Notes: a model not told the origin generated them from the sequence alone. DNA of 64,000 bases from Nocardioides coralli (GCF_019880385.1 NZ_CP082273.1:1-64000); one strand, 5' to 3'; positions 31,577 to 39,760 are shown, counted from the stretch's first letter. Program-made: numbers and translations.

Positions 31577-32632
31577 TCAGGCCCGGGCGGGGGCGGGAGC
31601 GGTGCTGTCGCGGACGACGAGCTCGGTGGGGAGCACCACCCGGTCCTCCGACGGTGCCTCCTCTGCCATCAGGGACAGCAGGGCCCGGACGGCGAGCCGG
31701 CCCTTCTCGGCGATCGGCTGGCGCACGGTGGTGAGAGCGGGCCGCATGCTGGTGGCGAGCGGGCTGTCGTCGAAGCCGACCACCGAGAGGTCCTCGGGCA
31801 CGCGGAGCCCCAGGGACTCGCCGGCCCTGATCGCCTGCACCGCGAAGCCGTCGGAGAAGCAGACCAGGCCGGTGGGCCGGTCGGGTCGGTCCAGCAGGCC
31901 GAGGGCGGCCTGGTACGCCGCACCGTCGGGTCGGAACGCCGCCAGCGCGGTCACCGGCTCGACCCCCGCGGCGACCAGGGCGTCGCGCCAGCCGCGGTTG
32001 CGCTCGGCGGCGGGTGGGTTCGAGACCGCCTCGAGGTGCTCCGGGTCGGCTGCCGGGGCGGCGTCGGGCTGCAGGTTGACGATGCCGACGCGCTGGTGGC
32101 CGAGGTCGACCAGGTGCTGGGCCGCCGCGCGAGCCCCAGCCCGGTCGTCGACGTTGACGCTCGGCGTGCCTGCCATCGTCTCCTGGTCCACGGTCACCAG
32201 CGGCAGCCCGCGCTTGACCAGCCAGGCGACGTCCGGGGAGTCCTTCTGGCACACGTAGACCAAGGCGCCGTCCACCGGGACGTCGCGCGCCGGGACGAGA
32301 TCACCCTCGCCACCGGCGGTGATGAGGGTCATCGACAGGCTGCGCGCCGACAGCTCGTCGGCCACCGCGGCGAGGAAGCCGGTCGCGGTGACGTCGCGGA
32401 ACGCCTCGCCGAGCCGGTCGGTCAGCAGCAGGCCCACGGTGCCGGTGCGACCGCGGGCCAGCGCCCGGGCGGAGGGGTCCGGGCCGACGTACCCGAGCTC
32501 CTCGGCGACGGCCAGGATCCGCTGGCGCAGCTCCGCGGACAGCTTCTCCGGACGCGAGAAGGCGTTGGACACCGTCATCCGGCTGACGCCGACGCGGTCC
32601 GCGATCGACTGCAGGGTCACCGGGGTGCGCAC
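31577..32632 (-). CDS. LacI family transcriptional regulator
   Basis: A 351-residue repressor with the LacI helix-turn-helix at the very N terminus (TLQSIADRVGVSRMTVSNAFSRPE) and the hinge-helix region (DPSARALARGRTGTVGLLL). A periplasmic-binding-protein-like sensor domain for a sugar or similar ligand follows. GTG 32632 gives the classic short lead into the HTH; longer starts are not conserved. It begins 7 nt after a 68-aa gene, and the shared promoter carries two LacI-type operators, so it probably represses its own operon. No sugar transport genes are adjacent, so the effector is unknown. Confidence 0.92.
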   Translation of the reverse strand: MRTPVTLQSIADRVGVSRMTVSNAFSRPEKLSAELRQRILAVAEELGYVGPDPSARALARGRTGTVGLLLTDRLGEAFRDVTATGFLAAVADELSARSLSMTLITAGGEGDLVPARDVPVDGALVYVCQKDSPDVAWLVKRGLPLVTVDQETMAGTPSVNVDDRAGARAAAQHLVDLGHQRVGIVNLQPDAAPAADPEHLEAVSNPPAAERNRGWRDALVAAGVEPVTALAAFRPDGAAYQAALGLLDRPDRPTGLVCFSDGFAVQAIRAGESLGLRVPEDLSVVGFDDSPLATSMRPALTTVRQPIAEKGRLAVRALLSLMAEEAPSEDRVVLPTELVVRDSTAPAPARA

Positions 32633-32639
32633 ACCCCGA

Positions 32640-32846
32640 TCATGCCCGGCAGGCGGCGTCGGGGACCGGGGTGGGCTCGACCCAGGCGGCGACCCGCTGG
32701 AGGGCACCGGCGAGGGCGGTCCGGCTCCGGTCGAGCGGACGGGTGCGTGACGCCGGCGTGATGACGGGGGCATCGGGACGGGCGCTGGTCACCTCGGCGA
32801 GGGTCAGCCGGGTGGCGAGGTCGAGGGCGACGGGCTCGAAGTTCAT
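32640..32846 (-). CDS. Small hypothetical protein (68 aa) upstream of lacI-type gene
   Basis: Not recognised. The 68-residue product has no membrane segment or signal; it is Ala/Arg/Pro-rich with a central PLDRSRTALAGALQRVAAWV helix and two residues of note near the end (DAACRA). It is judged real because ATG 32846 has a perfect AGGAGGT site 5 nt upstream, has its own promoter and operators, and is followed after 7 nt by the LacI-type regulator. Confidence 0.65.
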   Translation of the reverse strand: MNFEPVALDLATRLTLAEVTSARPDAPVITPASRTRPLDRSRTALAGALQRVAAWVEPTPVPDAACRA

Positions 32847-32861
32847 GGGTACCTCCTGATT

Positions 32862-32902
32862 GGTGTACCGGTAAACTAGCAGGGTGGGGTTTACCGGTCA
32901 AC
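32862..32902 (-). promoter_or_regulatory. Promoter with twin LacI-type operators
   Basis: On the minus strand, -35 TTGACC (32901-32896) and -10 TAGTTT (32878-32873) have a 17-bp spacer. Two sites with the core ACCGGT (32867-32872 and 32893-32898), centres 26 bp apart, share GTTTACCGGT in opposite directions. One covers the -35 and the other touches the -10. The central CG and TT/AA flanks are typical of LacI-family operators. Confidence 0.75.
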
Positions 32903-32930
32903 TGGCCACGTGCGGCGGGTCCCGCGCGCG

Positions 32931-33365
32931 TCAGCTGGTGGGGGAGGGCTCCTCGGTGATCTCCACGTCCTCGGAGCACTGCGAGGCCAGCTCGCGGGTC
33001 TCCCGGTCGAGCTCCTCGAGCTGGTTGAGCAGGTCGACGAGCTCGCGGGGACGGAAGTCGCGCAGCGAGACCGCGACGTCGTCGAGCAGTCGCGTCGCCT
33101 CCTGCAGCGTCTCCGCCGCTCGCTCACACGCCCCGGGCACCGTCACGACGGTGTCGCCGCCGCTGTCCTCGGGACCTGCGGGGGAGCTCGACGAGTCGTC
33201 CGGCTCGGCGACGGGATCCGCACCCGTGTCGAGGGCCAGCACCGCCCCCGCACCGAGGGCGATACCGATCAGGAACGTGAGGGCCGGGAGGACCACCGGC
33301 CCATAGCGGCGCCATGCGCCGTCCTGCGTGCGAGTGCTGCTGACGTCCGGGTCCTGATCAGACAT
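32931..33365 (-). CDS. Single-pass membrane protein of unknown function
   Basis: A 144-residue protein: a short polar N terminus (MSDQDPDVSSTRTQDGAWRR), one membrane helix (about 22-45), an acidic Ser/Pro/Asp-rich linker, and a C-terminal helical segment (ERAAETLQEATRLLDD, then LLNQLEELDRETRELASQC) likely to form a coiled coil outside the cell. Two Cys residues, one at each end of the helical part, could form a disulphide. GGGAGG precedes ATG 33365. No family recognised. Confidence 0.75.
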   Translation of the reverse strand: MSDQDPDVSSTRTQDGAWRRYGPVVLPALTFLIGIALGAGAVLALDTGADPVAEPDDSSSSPAGPEDSGGDTVVTVPGACERAAETLQEATRLLDDVAVSLRDFRPRELVDLLNQLEELDRETRELASQCSEDVEITEEPSPTS

Positions 33366-33482
33366 GCCGCCTCCCTCGTGTCGAGCCCAGCGTCCGGCTC
33401 CTCCCAGTCCATCCCATCTTCCGCGCCAGCGCGACCCCGAGAGGGTGGACCGCGGGTCGGCCACCTCTGGTAGGAACGGGGA

Positions 33483-34058
33483 GTGGCCGCCAGCCCTCGT
33501 TTGCAGGTGAACCAGACGACGGCGCGCACGCTCGACGGAGCAGTGCTGTTCTGGTGCGTGCTGTGGTGCGTCCTGGGCGTGTGGACCGGGGTCACGTTGT
33601 GGCAGGCCGCCGACGTCGGCGAGACGATCAGCTCCTCGGGCCGCTCCCTGACCAAGGTCGGCGAAGGGCTGCAGGGACTGTCCGACATCCCGGTCATCGG
33701 CGAGGGGCCGGGGGAGGTGGGTGCCGAGGTGGCCGGCACCGGCGCCGAGATCACCGATCGCGGGGCCGAGGTGCAGGGGCAGCTGCGACTGCTCGGGATC
33801 TTCATCGGCGTCGCGGTGGTCGGGATCCCCGTCACGCCGGTCCTCGGGTTGTACCTCCCCCTGCGCGTACGCCGCGCCCGCGAGGTCGCCCTCGTGCGGC
33901 GTCAGCTGGAGGAGCACGGTGACGACCCGGGCTTCGACCGCCACCTGGCCGACCGGGCGAGGCTGGTGCTGACCTACGACGAGGTGGCCCGGCTCGACTC
34001 CGACCGGGCGCTCGCCGACGCCGAGCTCGCGCGCCTCGGCCTCGCGCGCCGACGCTGA
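33483..34058 (+). CDS. Two-helix membrane protein of unknown function
   Basis: A 191-residue protein with membrane helices near residues 18-42 and 100-122. They flank a Gly/Glu-rich outside segment (SSSGRSLTKVGEGLQGLSDI, IGEGPGEVGAEVAGTGAEI). A basic cytoplasmic end follows with VRRAREVALVRRQLEEHG and a predicted helix. It lies 9 nt before an MMPL exporter gene, so a joint operon is likely. TAGGAA at 33471-33476 ends 6 nt before GTG 33483, fitting a leaderless start. Function unknown. Confidence 0.78.
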   Translation: MAASPRLQVNQTTARTLDGAVLFWCVLWCVLGVWTGVTLWQAADVGETISSSGRSLTKVGEGLQGLSDIPVIGEGPGEVGAEVAGTGAEITDRGAEVQGQLRLLGIFIGVAVVGIPVTPVLGLYLPLRVRRAREVALVRRQLEEHGDDPGFDRHLADRARLVLTYDEVARLDSDRALADAELARLGLARRR

Positions 34059-34067
34059 CCGACGCCC

Positions 34068-36365
34068 ATGAGTGACCCGGCGGCCACCCCGGTACGACGG
34101 CCGCCGCCGAGCCTGCGGATCGCCCGCGCCCTGGTGTCGGGACGGTGGGTGGTGATCGGTCTGTGGGCGGTCATCACCGTGGGCTGCCTGGTCTTCCTGC
34201 CCTCCCCGACCGGGGGTGGTGGCGGGCTCCGTGGCCTCCTGTCCGGTGACTCGCCCGCGGTCGCGACCGAGCTGCGCTCCGTCGAGCTGTTCGGGTTCCC
34301 GCTCATCTCGCGCACCGTGGTGGTGCAGCGCGACGAGGACGGCATCTCTCCCTACGCGCAGGCCCGCACCGTGGTCCGTGCGGTGGCCGTGGACCGGGGC
34401 CAGGCCGGCGATGTCGCTCCCGTCGTCGGGGCTCTCCCGCTCACCAACACCCTCGGCCTGTTCCCCGGCGCCCGCGAGGCCGACACCACGTCCCTGACCT
34501 ACCTGCTCTTCCCGGCGGAGACCCCCTTCTGGGCGCGGACGCGGGCGGCCCAGCGGTACGCCGAACGGTTCTTCGACCCCGAGCGCGACCACGTCGTCGG
34601 GGTGACCGGGTCTGCCCCGGCCCGGAGCTCGCAAGGAGCGATCATCCGGGACGCCCTGCCCACGGTGGAGACGATCACGGTGATCGCGATCGCCGTGATC
34701 GTGGGCGTCGCCTTCCGGTCCGTCGTCGCCCCGCTGCTCGCGCTCGGCACGGCGGGGGTGTCGCTCGTGATCACCCTGCGGCTGTCGGCGTACCTCGCCG
34801 ACCGCTTCGACCTCGCCAGCCCCGACGAGCTGGAACCTGTGGTCGTCGCACTGCTGCTGGGTGTGGTGACCGACTACGTCATCTTCTTCTGCAGCTCCAT
34901 GCGCGAGCTGGCGACGACCACCTCGCGGGGTGTGGCCGCGGAGGGCCACCGGGTGGCCACCGCTGCCACCGTCGCGGCCATCGCGCGGTCCGGGCCGATC
35001 GTCGCGGTCGCCGGGCTCGCGGTCGCGGCCGGGACGGCCACCCTCCTGGCCGCCGAGTCGCCGTTCTTCCGCGCGCTCGGACCGGCGCTGGCCTTCACCG
35101 TCCTCGTCGGTCTCGTCGTGGCGGTCACGCTCGTGCCCGCGGTGCTCGCCGTCCTCGGCGACCGTGTCTTCTGGCCCAGCCGCCGCGAGGTGCCGGCTCG
35201 CGCGCCGCGGTGGCGCGCACTGCTGCGCGTGGTCCCCTCCGCGTGGCCGCGCCCGGTGGTGGAACGGGTGACCGCCAGCCGTCGCGGTGCCGCCGTGGTG
35301 CTCGTGGTCACCATCGCGGGCCTCGCGTCGGCGGCGAGCCTGGTGCTGCGGCTCGACCTGGGGGTCTCCTTCGTCGGCGCCCTGCCGCCCGAGGAGCCCG
35401 TGCGCGCGACGGCGGCCAGCGCCCAGGCGGGCTTCGCCGACGGGATCCTGTCGCCGACCGTGCTTCTCCTCGAGGGCGAGGACGTGGCCGACGAGCGTCG
35501 GGCCCTGCGTCGGCTCGGCGAGTCGCTGTCGGCCGTGCCGGGGGTGGCCGGGGTCCTCGGCCCGGGCTCGCAGCCGCGGCCGGTCGAGCGCCGGGTGCTG
35601 ACGACGGCGGACGGGGATGCAGCCCGCTACCTGGTCATCCTCGACGACGACCCCCTCGGGGCGGCCTCGATCCGGACGGTCAACCGGATCCGCGACCAGC
35701 TCCCGGAGCTGACGGCGCAGGCGGGGGTCGGTGGCGTCTCGGCCAGCCTGGCCGGCGACAGCGGCACCGCGGCGTTCGTCGTCGAGCAGACCCAGGACGA
35801 CCTGGTGCGCATCGCGGTGGCGGCCGTGGTGGCCAACCTCCTGATGCTGCTGGTGTTCCTGCGCGCGCTCGTGGCGTCGGTGTGCCTGCTGGCCACGACG
35901 CTGCTCTCGCTCGGGGCGACGCTGGGGCTCACCGGCGCGCTCTTCGAGCGGGTGGCTCCCGACCAGGGGCTGACCTTCTACGTGCCCTTCGCGGCGGCGG
36001 TCCTGCTGCTGGCGTTCGGCTCCGACTACAACATCTTCACCGTCGGGCACGTCTGGAACGGAGCCCGTGGCCGCACGATGCGCGCCGCGATCCGGACGGT
36101 GCTGCCGCCGGCGGTCGGGGCCGTCTTCACGGCGGGCCTGGCCCTGGGTGGCAGCTTCGCGCTGCTGTCGCTGGTGCCCTTGACCCCGTTCCGGCAGCTC
36201 GCCTTCGCCGTCGGTCTGGGGATCGTGATCGAGATCCTCGTCGTCCGGCTGCTCGTGCTGCCGGCGCTCCTGACGCTGCTGGGTCCGTGGGCGGCCTGGC
36301 CGGGCGGTCGCTTCGGGTCACGCCAGCGCGAGCACGGCCCGGAGCCGCGACCAGCGGCGTCCTGA
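34068..36365 (+). CDS. MMPL family RND transporter
   Basis: A 765-residue inner membrane protein with two homologous halves, each a single helix, a periplasmic loop and a five-helix bundle. Landmarks are the first helix (WVVIGLWAVITVGCLVF), the GVVTDYVIFFCSSMRE segment in the first half and the matching FGSDYNIFTVGHVW in the second; the Asp-Tyr pairs are proton-relay residues of the family. MMPL proteins export lipids or small hydrophobic compounds. The substrate is not indicated; no polyketide or lipid biosynthesis genes adjoin it. Confidence 0.92.
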   Translation: MSDPAATPVRRPPPSLRIARALVSGRWVVIGLWAVITVGCLVFLPSPTGGGGGLRGLLSGDSPAVATELRSVELFGFPLISRTVVVQRDEDGISPYAQARTVVRAVAVDRGQAGDVAPVVGALPLTNTLGLFPGAREADTTSLTYLLFPAETPFWARTRAAQRYAERFFDPERDHVVGVTGSAPARSSQGAIIRDALPTVETITVIAIAVIVGVAFRSVVAPLLALGTAGVSLVITLRLSAYLADRFDLASPDELEPVVVALLLGVVTDYVIFFCSSMRELATTTSRGVAAEGHRVATAATVAAIARSGPIVAVAGLAVAAGTATLLAAESPFFRALGPALAFTVLVGLVVAVTLVPAVLAVLGDRVFWPSRREVPARAPRWRALLRVVPSAWPRPVVERVTASRRGAAVVLVVTIAGLASAASLVLRLDLGVSFVGALPPEEPVRATAASAQAGFADGILSPTVLLLEGEDVADERRALRRLGESLSAVPGVAGVLGPGSQPRPVERRVLTTADGDAARYLVILDDDPLGAASIRTVNRIRDQLPELTAQAGVGGVSASLAGDSGTAAFVVEQTQDDLVRIAVAAVVANLLMLLVFLRALVASVCLLATTLLSLGATLGLTGALFERVAPDQGLTFYVPFAAAVLLLAFGSDYNIFTVGHVWNGARGRTMRAAIRTVLPPAVGAVFTAGLALGGSFALLSLVPLTPFRQLAFAVGLGIVIEILVVRLLVLPALLTLLGPWAAWPGGRFGSRQREHGPEPRPAAS

Positions 36366-36373
36366 GGTCCCGG

Positions 36374-36712
36374 CTACTTCTCCTTGGGCGGGAACGTCGC
36401 CACGTGGTCGCGCGCGCGGTCGACCCAGGCGACGGCGTCGGTGTCGGCCATGCCCTCGGGCAGCGAGAGGTAGCCGCCCATCGGTCGCTCCTCGGGTCCG
36501 AACGGCCCGGTGCCGGGGACGGCGGAGAGCTCCGCCGCTCCGGTCTCGTCGAGCTTGACGCCCACCGCCGACCCGAAGAGGCCGGCGAACATGTTGCCGT
36601 GGACGAACGCGCCGAGCTGGCCGAACATCGGCTTGACCTCGACGCCCGGCACCGGGGTCACCAGCGACCGGAACCGGTCCTTGTCGGCGTCGCTCGCCTT
36701 CGGCATCTTCAC
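36374..36712 (-). CDS. TfoX N-terminal domain protein
   Basis: A 112-residue protein with the TfoX_N fold: the characteristic PMFGQLGAFVHGNMFAGLF stretch, then VGVKLDE and PMGGYLSLPEG. Short stand-alone TfoX_N proteins are common in actinobacteria next to ArsR/SRPBCC/YCII genes; their function is unclear and need not concern competence. It is the last gene of that minus-strand operon, 7 nt after the YCII gene. Confidence 0.88.
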   Translation of the reverse strand: MKMPKASDADKDRFRSLVTPVPGVEVKPMFGQLGAFVHGNMFAGLFGSAVGVKLDETGAAELSAVPGTGPFGPEERPMGGYLSLPEGMADTDAVAWVDRARDHVATFPPKEK

Positions 36713-36719
36713 CGGTCGC

Positions 36720-37055
36720 TCACATCCCCGGCACGGCCTGGGCCTCGTGGACCTCGATCTCGCACCCGCCCGGCATGGTCAGGTGGGGGTGGATCTTGGC
36801 CAGCTCGACCGCGGCCTCGAGGTCGTCGGCCTCGATGATGGTGTAGCCCGCGACCTCGCGGTCGCTGGCCGAGGTCCCGTCGGGGGTCACGCGGGTGCCC
36901 TGGGCCAGCGGGGTCCCGAAGTCGACCATGCCGCTGCCGACCTTGTCGCCCCAGTCGCTCCACTCCTTCATCACCGCCTGCATCTCCTCCTCGCTCGGTG
37001 GCGTCGCGTCGGCAGGGGTCATCGGGGCGTGGTAGATGAACACGTACTTCGTCAT
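36720..37055 (-). CDS. YCII-related domain protein
   Basis: A 111-residue dimeric alpha/beta-barrel-type protein: MTKYVFIYHAP start, GSGMVDFGTPLAQG in the middle, and GYTIIEADDLEAAVELAKIHPHL at the end, which are the usual YCII/DGPF-domain landmarks. The exact reaction is unknown. GAGAAGGAG precedes the ATG. It follows the SRPBCC/TIGR03086 fusion gene by about 30 nt and belongs to the ArsR-led operon. Confidence 0.9.
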   Translation of the reverse strand: MTKYVFIYHAPMTPADATPPSEEEMQAVMKEWSDWGDKVGSGMVDFGTPLAQGTRVTPDGTSASDREVAGYTIIEADDLEAAVELAKIHPHLTMPGGCEIEVHEAQAVPGM

Positions 37056-37085
37056 GGTGCTGCTCCTTCTCTCGGTGTGGTTCCG

Positions 37086-38075
37086 TCAGGTGGCGGGGGT
37101 CGGGGTCCGGCCGGCGTACGCCGCCAGCCGGTCGAGGGCACCGGCGTCGTGGTCGGGCAGCACCTCGTCGGCGAACGAGGAGCCGCGACCGCCCGGGACG
37201 ACGCCCTCGGCGAGCCCGGCGACGTAGGCCACCAGCTCGTCGGAGGCGTGGATCTCCTTGCCGCTGCCCTGGGCCAGGTCCCAGGCGTGGAGCAGCAGCT
37301 CCACGGGGAGGATCGAGGCCGCGAAGGACGCCGGCAGCTCCGTGCCGGAGGGCAGGGTCACGCTCCCCTCGGTGCCGCGGGCCTTCCACGCGTCGACGGC
37401 CTGCATGCCGAGGTCGGCGAGCCGCGGTTCCGGGGCCCGGTCGGGAGTGTCGGAGAGCTCGGCGCCGGCCATCGCGCCGAGCTGCTGCAGCGAGGCGGCG
37501 AGGTGCTCCACGAGGTCGTGGCAGGTGAAGTCGGCGCAGGGCGTCTGCTTGTCGCGGTCGTCCGTGGTGAGGCGGCCGGCCACGCCCTGCAGCGTCGCGA
37601 GCGCAGCGTCGGCGGCCGTGACCTCGGTGAACTCGCGCGGGGTTGCGGCCCACTCGTCGGCGCCGGCGTCGCCGTCGGCGGCGACCTGCTCGAGGCGGCC
37701 GAGGTAGTGGTGCCAGCCCTCGGCGTGGGCGGTCGCCTGCTCGTCGGTGAGGAAGCCGGTGTGGCTCAGGGTCAGCTCGGTGCCCCCGTCGGTGGGGGTC
37801 AGGGTGATCGTCACCGTGGAGGTGTCGGCGGGCAGGTCGTCCGAGCCGTCCCAGCCCCAGCCGAGGACCACCCGCTGGCCGGGCTCGATCTCACGGAAGG
37901 TGCCGACGGCGGTGTGGCCGGGGACGATCGTCCAGCGGTAGTCGCCCCCCACCCGGAGGTCGACGCGGGCGGAGATGGCGTGCCAGCGCCGGAGCCGCTC
38001 GGGCTCGGTGACGAGGGCGAAGGCCTCCTCGGGGGTGACGGGCAGGGTCACGGTCTTGGTGAAGGTGGGTGACAT
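37086..38075 (-). CDS. SRPBCC (AHSA1-like) / TIGR03086 fusion protein
   Basis: A 329-residue fusion. Residues 1-140 form a START/AHSA1-like domain (TKTVTLPVTPEEAFALVTEPERLRRWH, then GTELTLSHTGF and GWHHYLGRLE). Residues ~150-329 resemble TIGR03086/mycothiol-dependent maleylpyruvate-isomerase-like proteins (TPCADFTCHDLVEHL, ILPVELLLHAWDLAQ). The His residues in the second half could bind metal. Each half is common as a separate gene in ArsR-led clusters; the fusion suggests the two act on the same ligand. The ATG overlaps the arsR stop (TGATG). Confidence 0.85.
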   Translation of the reverse strand: MSPTFTKTVTLPVTPEEAFALVTEPERLRRWHAISARVDLRVGGDYRWTIVPGHTAVGTFREIEPGQRVVLGWGWDGSDDLPADTSTVTITLTPTDGGTELTLSHTGFLTDEQATAHAEGWHHYLGRLEQVAADGDAGADEWAATPREFTEVTAADAALATLQGVAGRLTTDDRDKQTPCADFTCHDLVEHLAASLQQLGAMAGAELSDTPDRAPEPRLADLGMQAVDAWKARGTEGSVTLPSGTELPASFAASILPVELLLHAWDLAQGSGKEIHASDELVAYVAGLAEGVVPGGRGSSFADEVLPDHDAGALDRLAAYAGRTPTPAT

Positions 38076-38386
38076 CAGGCTTCCTTGCGGGCGTTGAGGG
38101 CGTGTGCGTCGGCCACGAGCTGGTCGAGCTCGCTGGTCCAGAACCGGTCGATCTCGGCCTGGAGCTCCTGGAGACCGGTGGGCACCACCCGGTAGATCCG
38201 GTTGCGGCCGACCTTCTCCGCCTCGACGAGGCCCACCGATGCCAGCAGCAGGAGGTGCTGCGAGACGGCCGACCGGGTCGAGGTGAACTCCGCAGCGATC
38301 TCGCTGACGGTGCGTGGTCGCGACGCGAGCAGCTGCAGCATGCGTCGCCGACTCGGCTCGGCGGCAGCGGACAGCGCGTCGGTCAT
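38075..38386 (-). CDS. ArsR family transcriptional regulator
   Basis: A 103-residue winged-helix repressor: TDALSAAAEPSRRRMLQLLASRPRTVSEIAAEF, then STRSAVSQHLLLLASVGLVEAEKVGRNRIYRV. It lacks the CxC metal motif of metal sensors, so it belongs to the non-metal ArsR group that controls SRPBCC/YCII operons. ATG 38386 was chosen because TAACGT (38399-38394, minus) ends 7 nt upstream; the longer start at 38407 would lie within its own operator. Confidence 0.9.
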   Translation of the reverse strand: MTDALSAAAEPSRRRMLQLLASRPRTVSEIAAEFTSTRSAVSQHLLLLASVGLVEAEKVGRNRIYRVVPTGLQELQAEIDRFWTSELDQLVADAHALNARKEA

Positions 38387-38393
38387 GCCAGAT

Positions 38394-38412
38394 ACGTTAG
38401 TCGTCACTAACG
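38394..38412 (-). promoter_or_regulatory. ArsR-type operator on the arsR promoter
   Basis: CGTTAGT (38395-38401) and ACTAACG (38406-38412) form a perfect 7-bp inverted repeat with a 4-nt spacer. It overlaps the -10 TAACGT of the arsR gene (38399-38394). This indicates autorepression of the whole arsR-SRPBCC-YCII-TfoX operon. Confidence 0.75.
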
Positions 38413-38458
38413 CATTCTGGCAAGCGCGGGCCGGCCGAATTGGCGCCTGGAAAGTCCC

Positions 38459-38489
38459 TTGACCTCAAGTGAACTTGAACAGGCACCCT
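38459..38489 (+). promoter_or_regulatory. MerR/SoxR-type promoter of nat
   Basis: -35 TTGACC (38459-38464) and -10 CACCCT (38484-38489) are separated by an overlong 19-bp spacer, as in MerR-family promoters. The spacer contains TCAAGT-GA-ACTTGA (38465-38478), and CCTCAAGTGAACTTGA (38463-38478) matches the SoxR box at all but one position over those 16 bases. The -10 ends 6 nt before GTG 38496. Confidence 0.65.
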
Positions 38490-38495
38490 GCTCGG

Positions 38496-39347
38496 GTGAC
38501 GATCTCCATGACCACCACCACGACCTCCGGGCTCGACCTGCACGGCTACCTCGAGCGGACCGGAGCGACCGCGGAACCGCCGTCGCTCGCGGCCCTCGGG
38601 CGGTTGCAGGCCGCCCACGTCCGCACCTTCCCGTTCGAGCACGTCGACGTGCTGCTCGACCAGCACCCGGGCGTCACCCTGGCGGCGATCCAGGAGAAGT
38701 TCCTGCGCCGCGGGCGCGGCGGCTACTGCTTCGAGCACGCCACGCTGTTCCACGCCGTGGTCCGTGAGCTGGGGTACGACGCGGAGCTGCGGCTGGCCCG
38801 GGTGGGCGACCCGTCGGTCGCGCCCCGCACGCACCTCGGCGTCGTCGTGACCGTGGACGGGGTCCGGCACCTCTCCGACCCCGGCATCGGCATCCCGCCG
38901 CTGGCGCCCGTCCCGCTCGCCGACGGCGCCCGCCTCGACGGCGGGATCTGGGCCCACCGCGTGCAGCGCGTGGCCGAGGGGCCGAGCGGCCCGGGCTGGC
39001 AGCTGTGGCGCGAGCGGGCGGCCGGGTGGGAGCTCATGCACACCACCGACGAGCTGCCGGTGCGCGCGGTCGACGTAGCCATGGGGCACCACTGGACCAG
39101 CACCGCCCCGACGTCCCACTTCCGGCGTACCTTCCTGGTCGGCCGGCACGGCGTCGCCCCGGACGGCACCCCCACCCAGACGACGGTCACGCTCGAGGGC
39201 GTCACCGAGCGTCGCGCGGGTACGCCGTCCACGCACCGGCCGCTCGACCTGGCCGAGCTTCCTGCGTTGCTCGAGGACCTCGGCGTCCGCCTCTCCCGCG
39301 AGGAGCTGCGGGGGCTCGTCGGCAGGTTGCGGGAGCTCTCAGCGTGA
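38496..39347 (+). CDS. nat: Arylamine N-acetyltransferase
   Basis: Predicted to acetylate arylamines or hydrazines from acetyl-CoA. The 283-residue product has the catalytic triad of the family: Cys78 in RGGYCFEH, His113 in RTHLGV and Asp128 in LSDPGIG. RTFPFEHVDVLL and HRVQRV-type segments complete the fold. GTG 38496 was chosen because -10 CACCCT ends 6 nt upstream; GTG 38469 would lie inside the promoter palindrome, and ATG 38508 remains possible. It is predicted to be induced by a redox- or drug-sensing MerR-type activator. Confidence 0.93.
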   Translation: MTISMTTTTTSGLDLHGYLERTGATAEPPSLAALGRLQAAHVRTFPFEHVDVLLDQHPGVTLAAIQEKFLRRGRGGYCFEHATLFHAVVRELGYDAELRLARVGDPSVAPRTHLGVVVTVDGVRHLSDPGIGIPPLAPVPLADGARLDGGIWAHRVQRVAEGPSGPGWQLWRERAAGWELMHTTDELPVRAVDVAMGHHWTSTAPTSHFRRTFLVGRHGVAPDGTPTQTTVTLEGVTERRAGTPSTHRPLDLAELPALLEDLGVRLSREELRGLVGRLRELSA

Positions 39348-39704
39348 GGTCAGCTGCTGGATCGCCCAGGTGTTGCCGTCGGGGTCGGCCAGGTGGACGA
39401 AGCGTCCCCACGGCTGGTCGTCGACCTCGCTGACCTCGATCCCGCGCGCGACGAGCTCGGCGTGCACGGCGTCGGCGTCGGCCACGACCAGCTGCAGGTT
39501 GTCCAGCGAGCCCGGCGGCAGGGTGGTCAGGCCGCGGCCGAAGGCGATGGAGCACGCCGACCCCGGCGGCGTCATCTGCACGAATCGCACCTCGTCGCTG
39601 ACGGTGTGGTCGTGGTCCTCGACGAACCCGACCGCGCGGTAGAACTCCTTGGCCCGGTCGACGTCGACGACGGGCACCATCACCAGCTCCAGCCTCATGT
39701 CCAT
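39339..39704 (-). CDS. VOC family protein (glyoxalase/bleomycin resistance fold)
   Basis: A 121-residue protein with two beta-alpha-beta-beta-beta modules: MVPVVDVDRAKEFYRAVGF at the start and PWGRFVHLADPDGNTWAIQQ at the end. Possible metal ligands are in the family positions (Glu/His). Substrate unknown; the ADPDGN-type ending is typical of small stand-alone VOC proteins. TAGCGT (39716-39711, minus) ends 6 nt before ATG 39704, predicting a leaderless mRNA. The 3' ends of this gene and nat overlap by 9 nt. Confidence 0.9.
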   Translation of the reverse strand: MDMRLELVMVPVVDVDRAKEFYRAVGFVEDHDHTVSDEVRFVQMTPPGSACSIAFGRGLTTLPPGSLDNLQLVVADADAVHAELVARGIEVSEVDDQPWGRFVHLADPDGNTWAIQQLTSR

Positions 39705-39760
39705 GACACGACGCTAGGAGTGATTGCGGTCAGGTCCTGACCGCTCCGAGAGCCGTCGGG

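Noticed and set aside
33366..36050. N-terminal extension of the 144-aa membrane protein antisense to the MMPL gene
   Set aside because: Only the last 144 codons look like a protein and have a ribosome site at ATG 33365; the rest is a shadow of the exporter gene.
38075..38386. Metal-sensing ArsR/SmtB repressor
   Set aside because: The CxC and other metal-ligand patterns are missing and the operon has no metal genes.
38469..38495. Earlier GTG start for the N-acetyltransferase
   Set aside because: It lies inside the inverted repeat between -35 and -10; the transcript would start after it.
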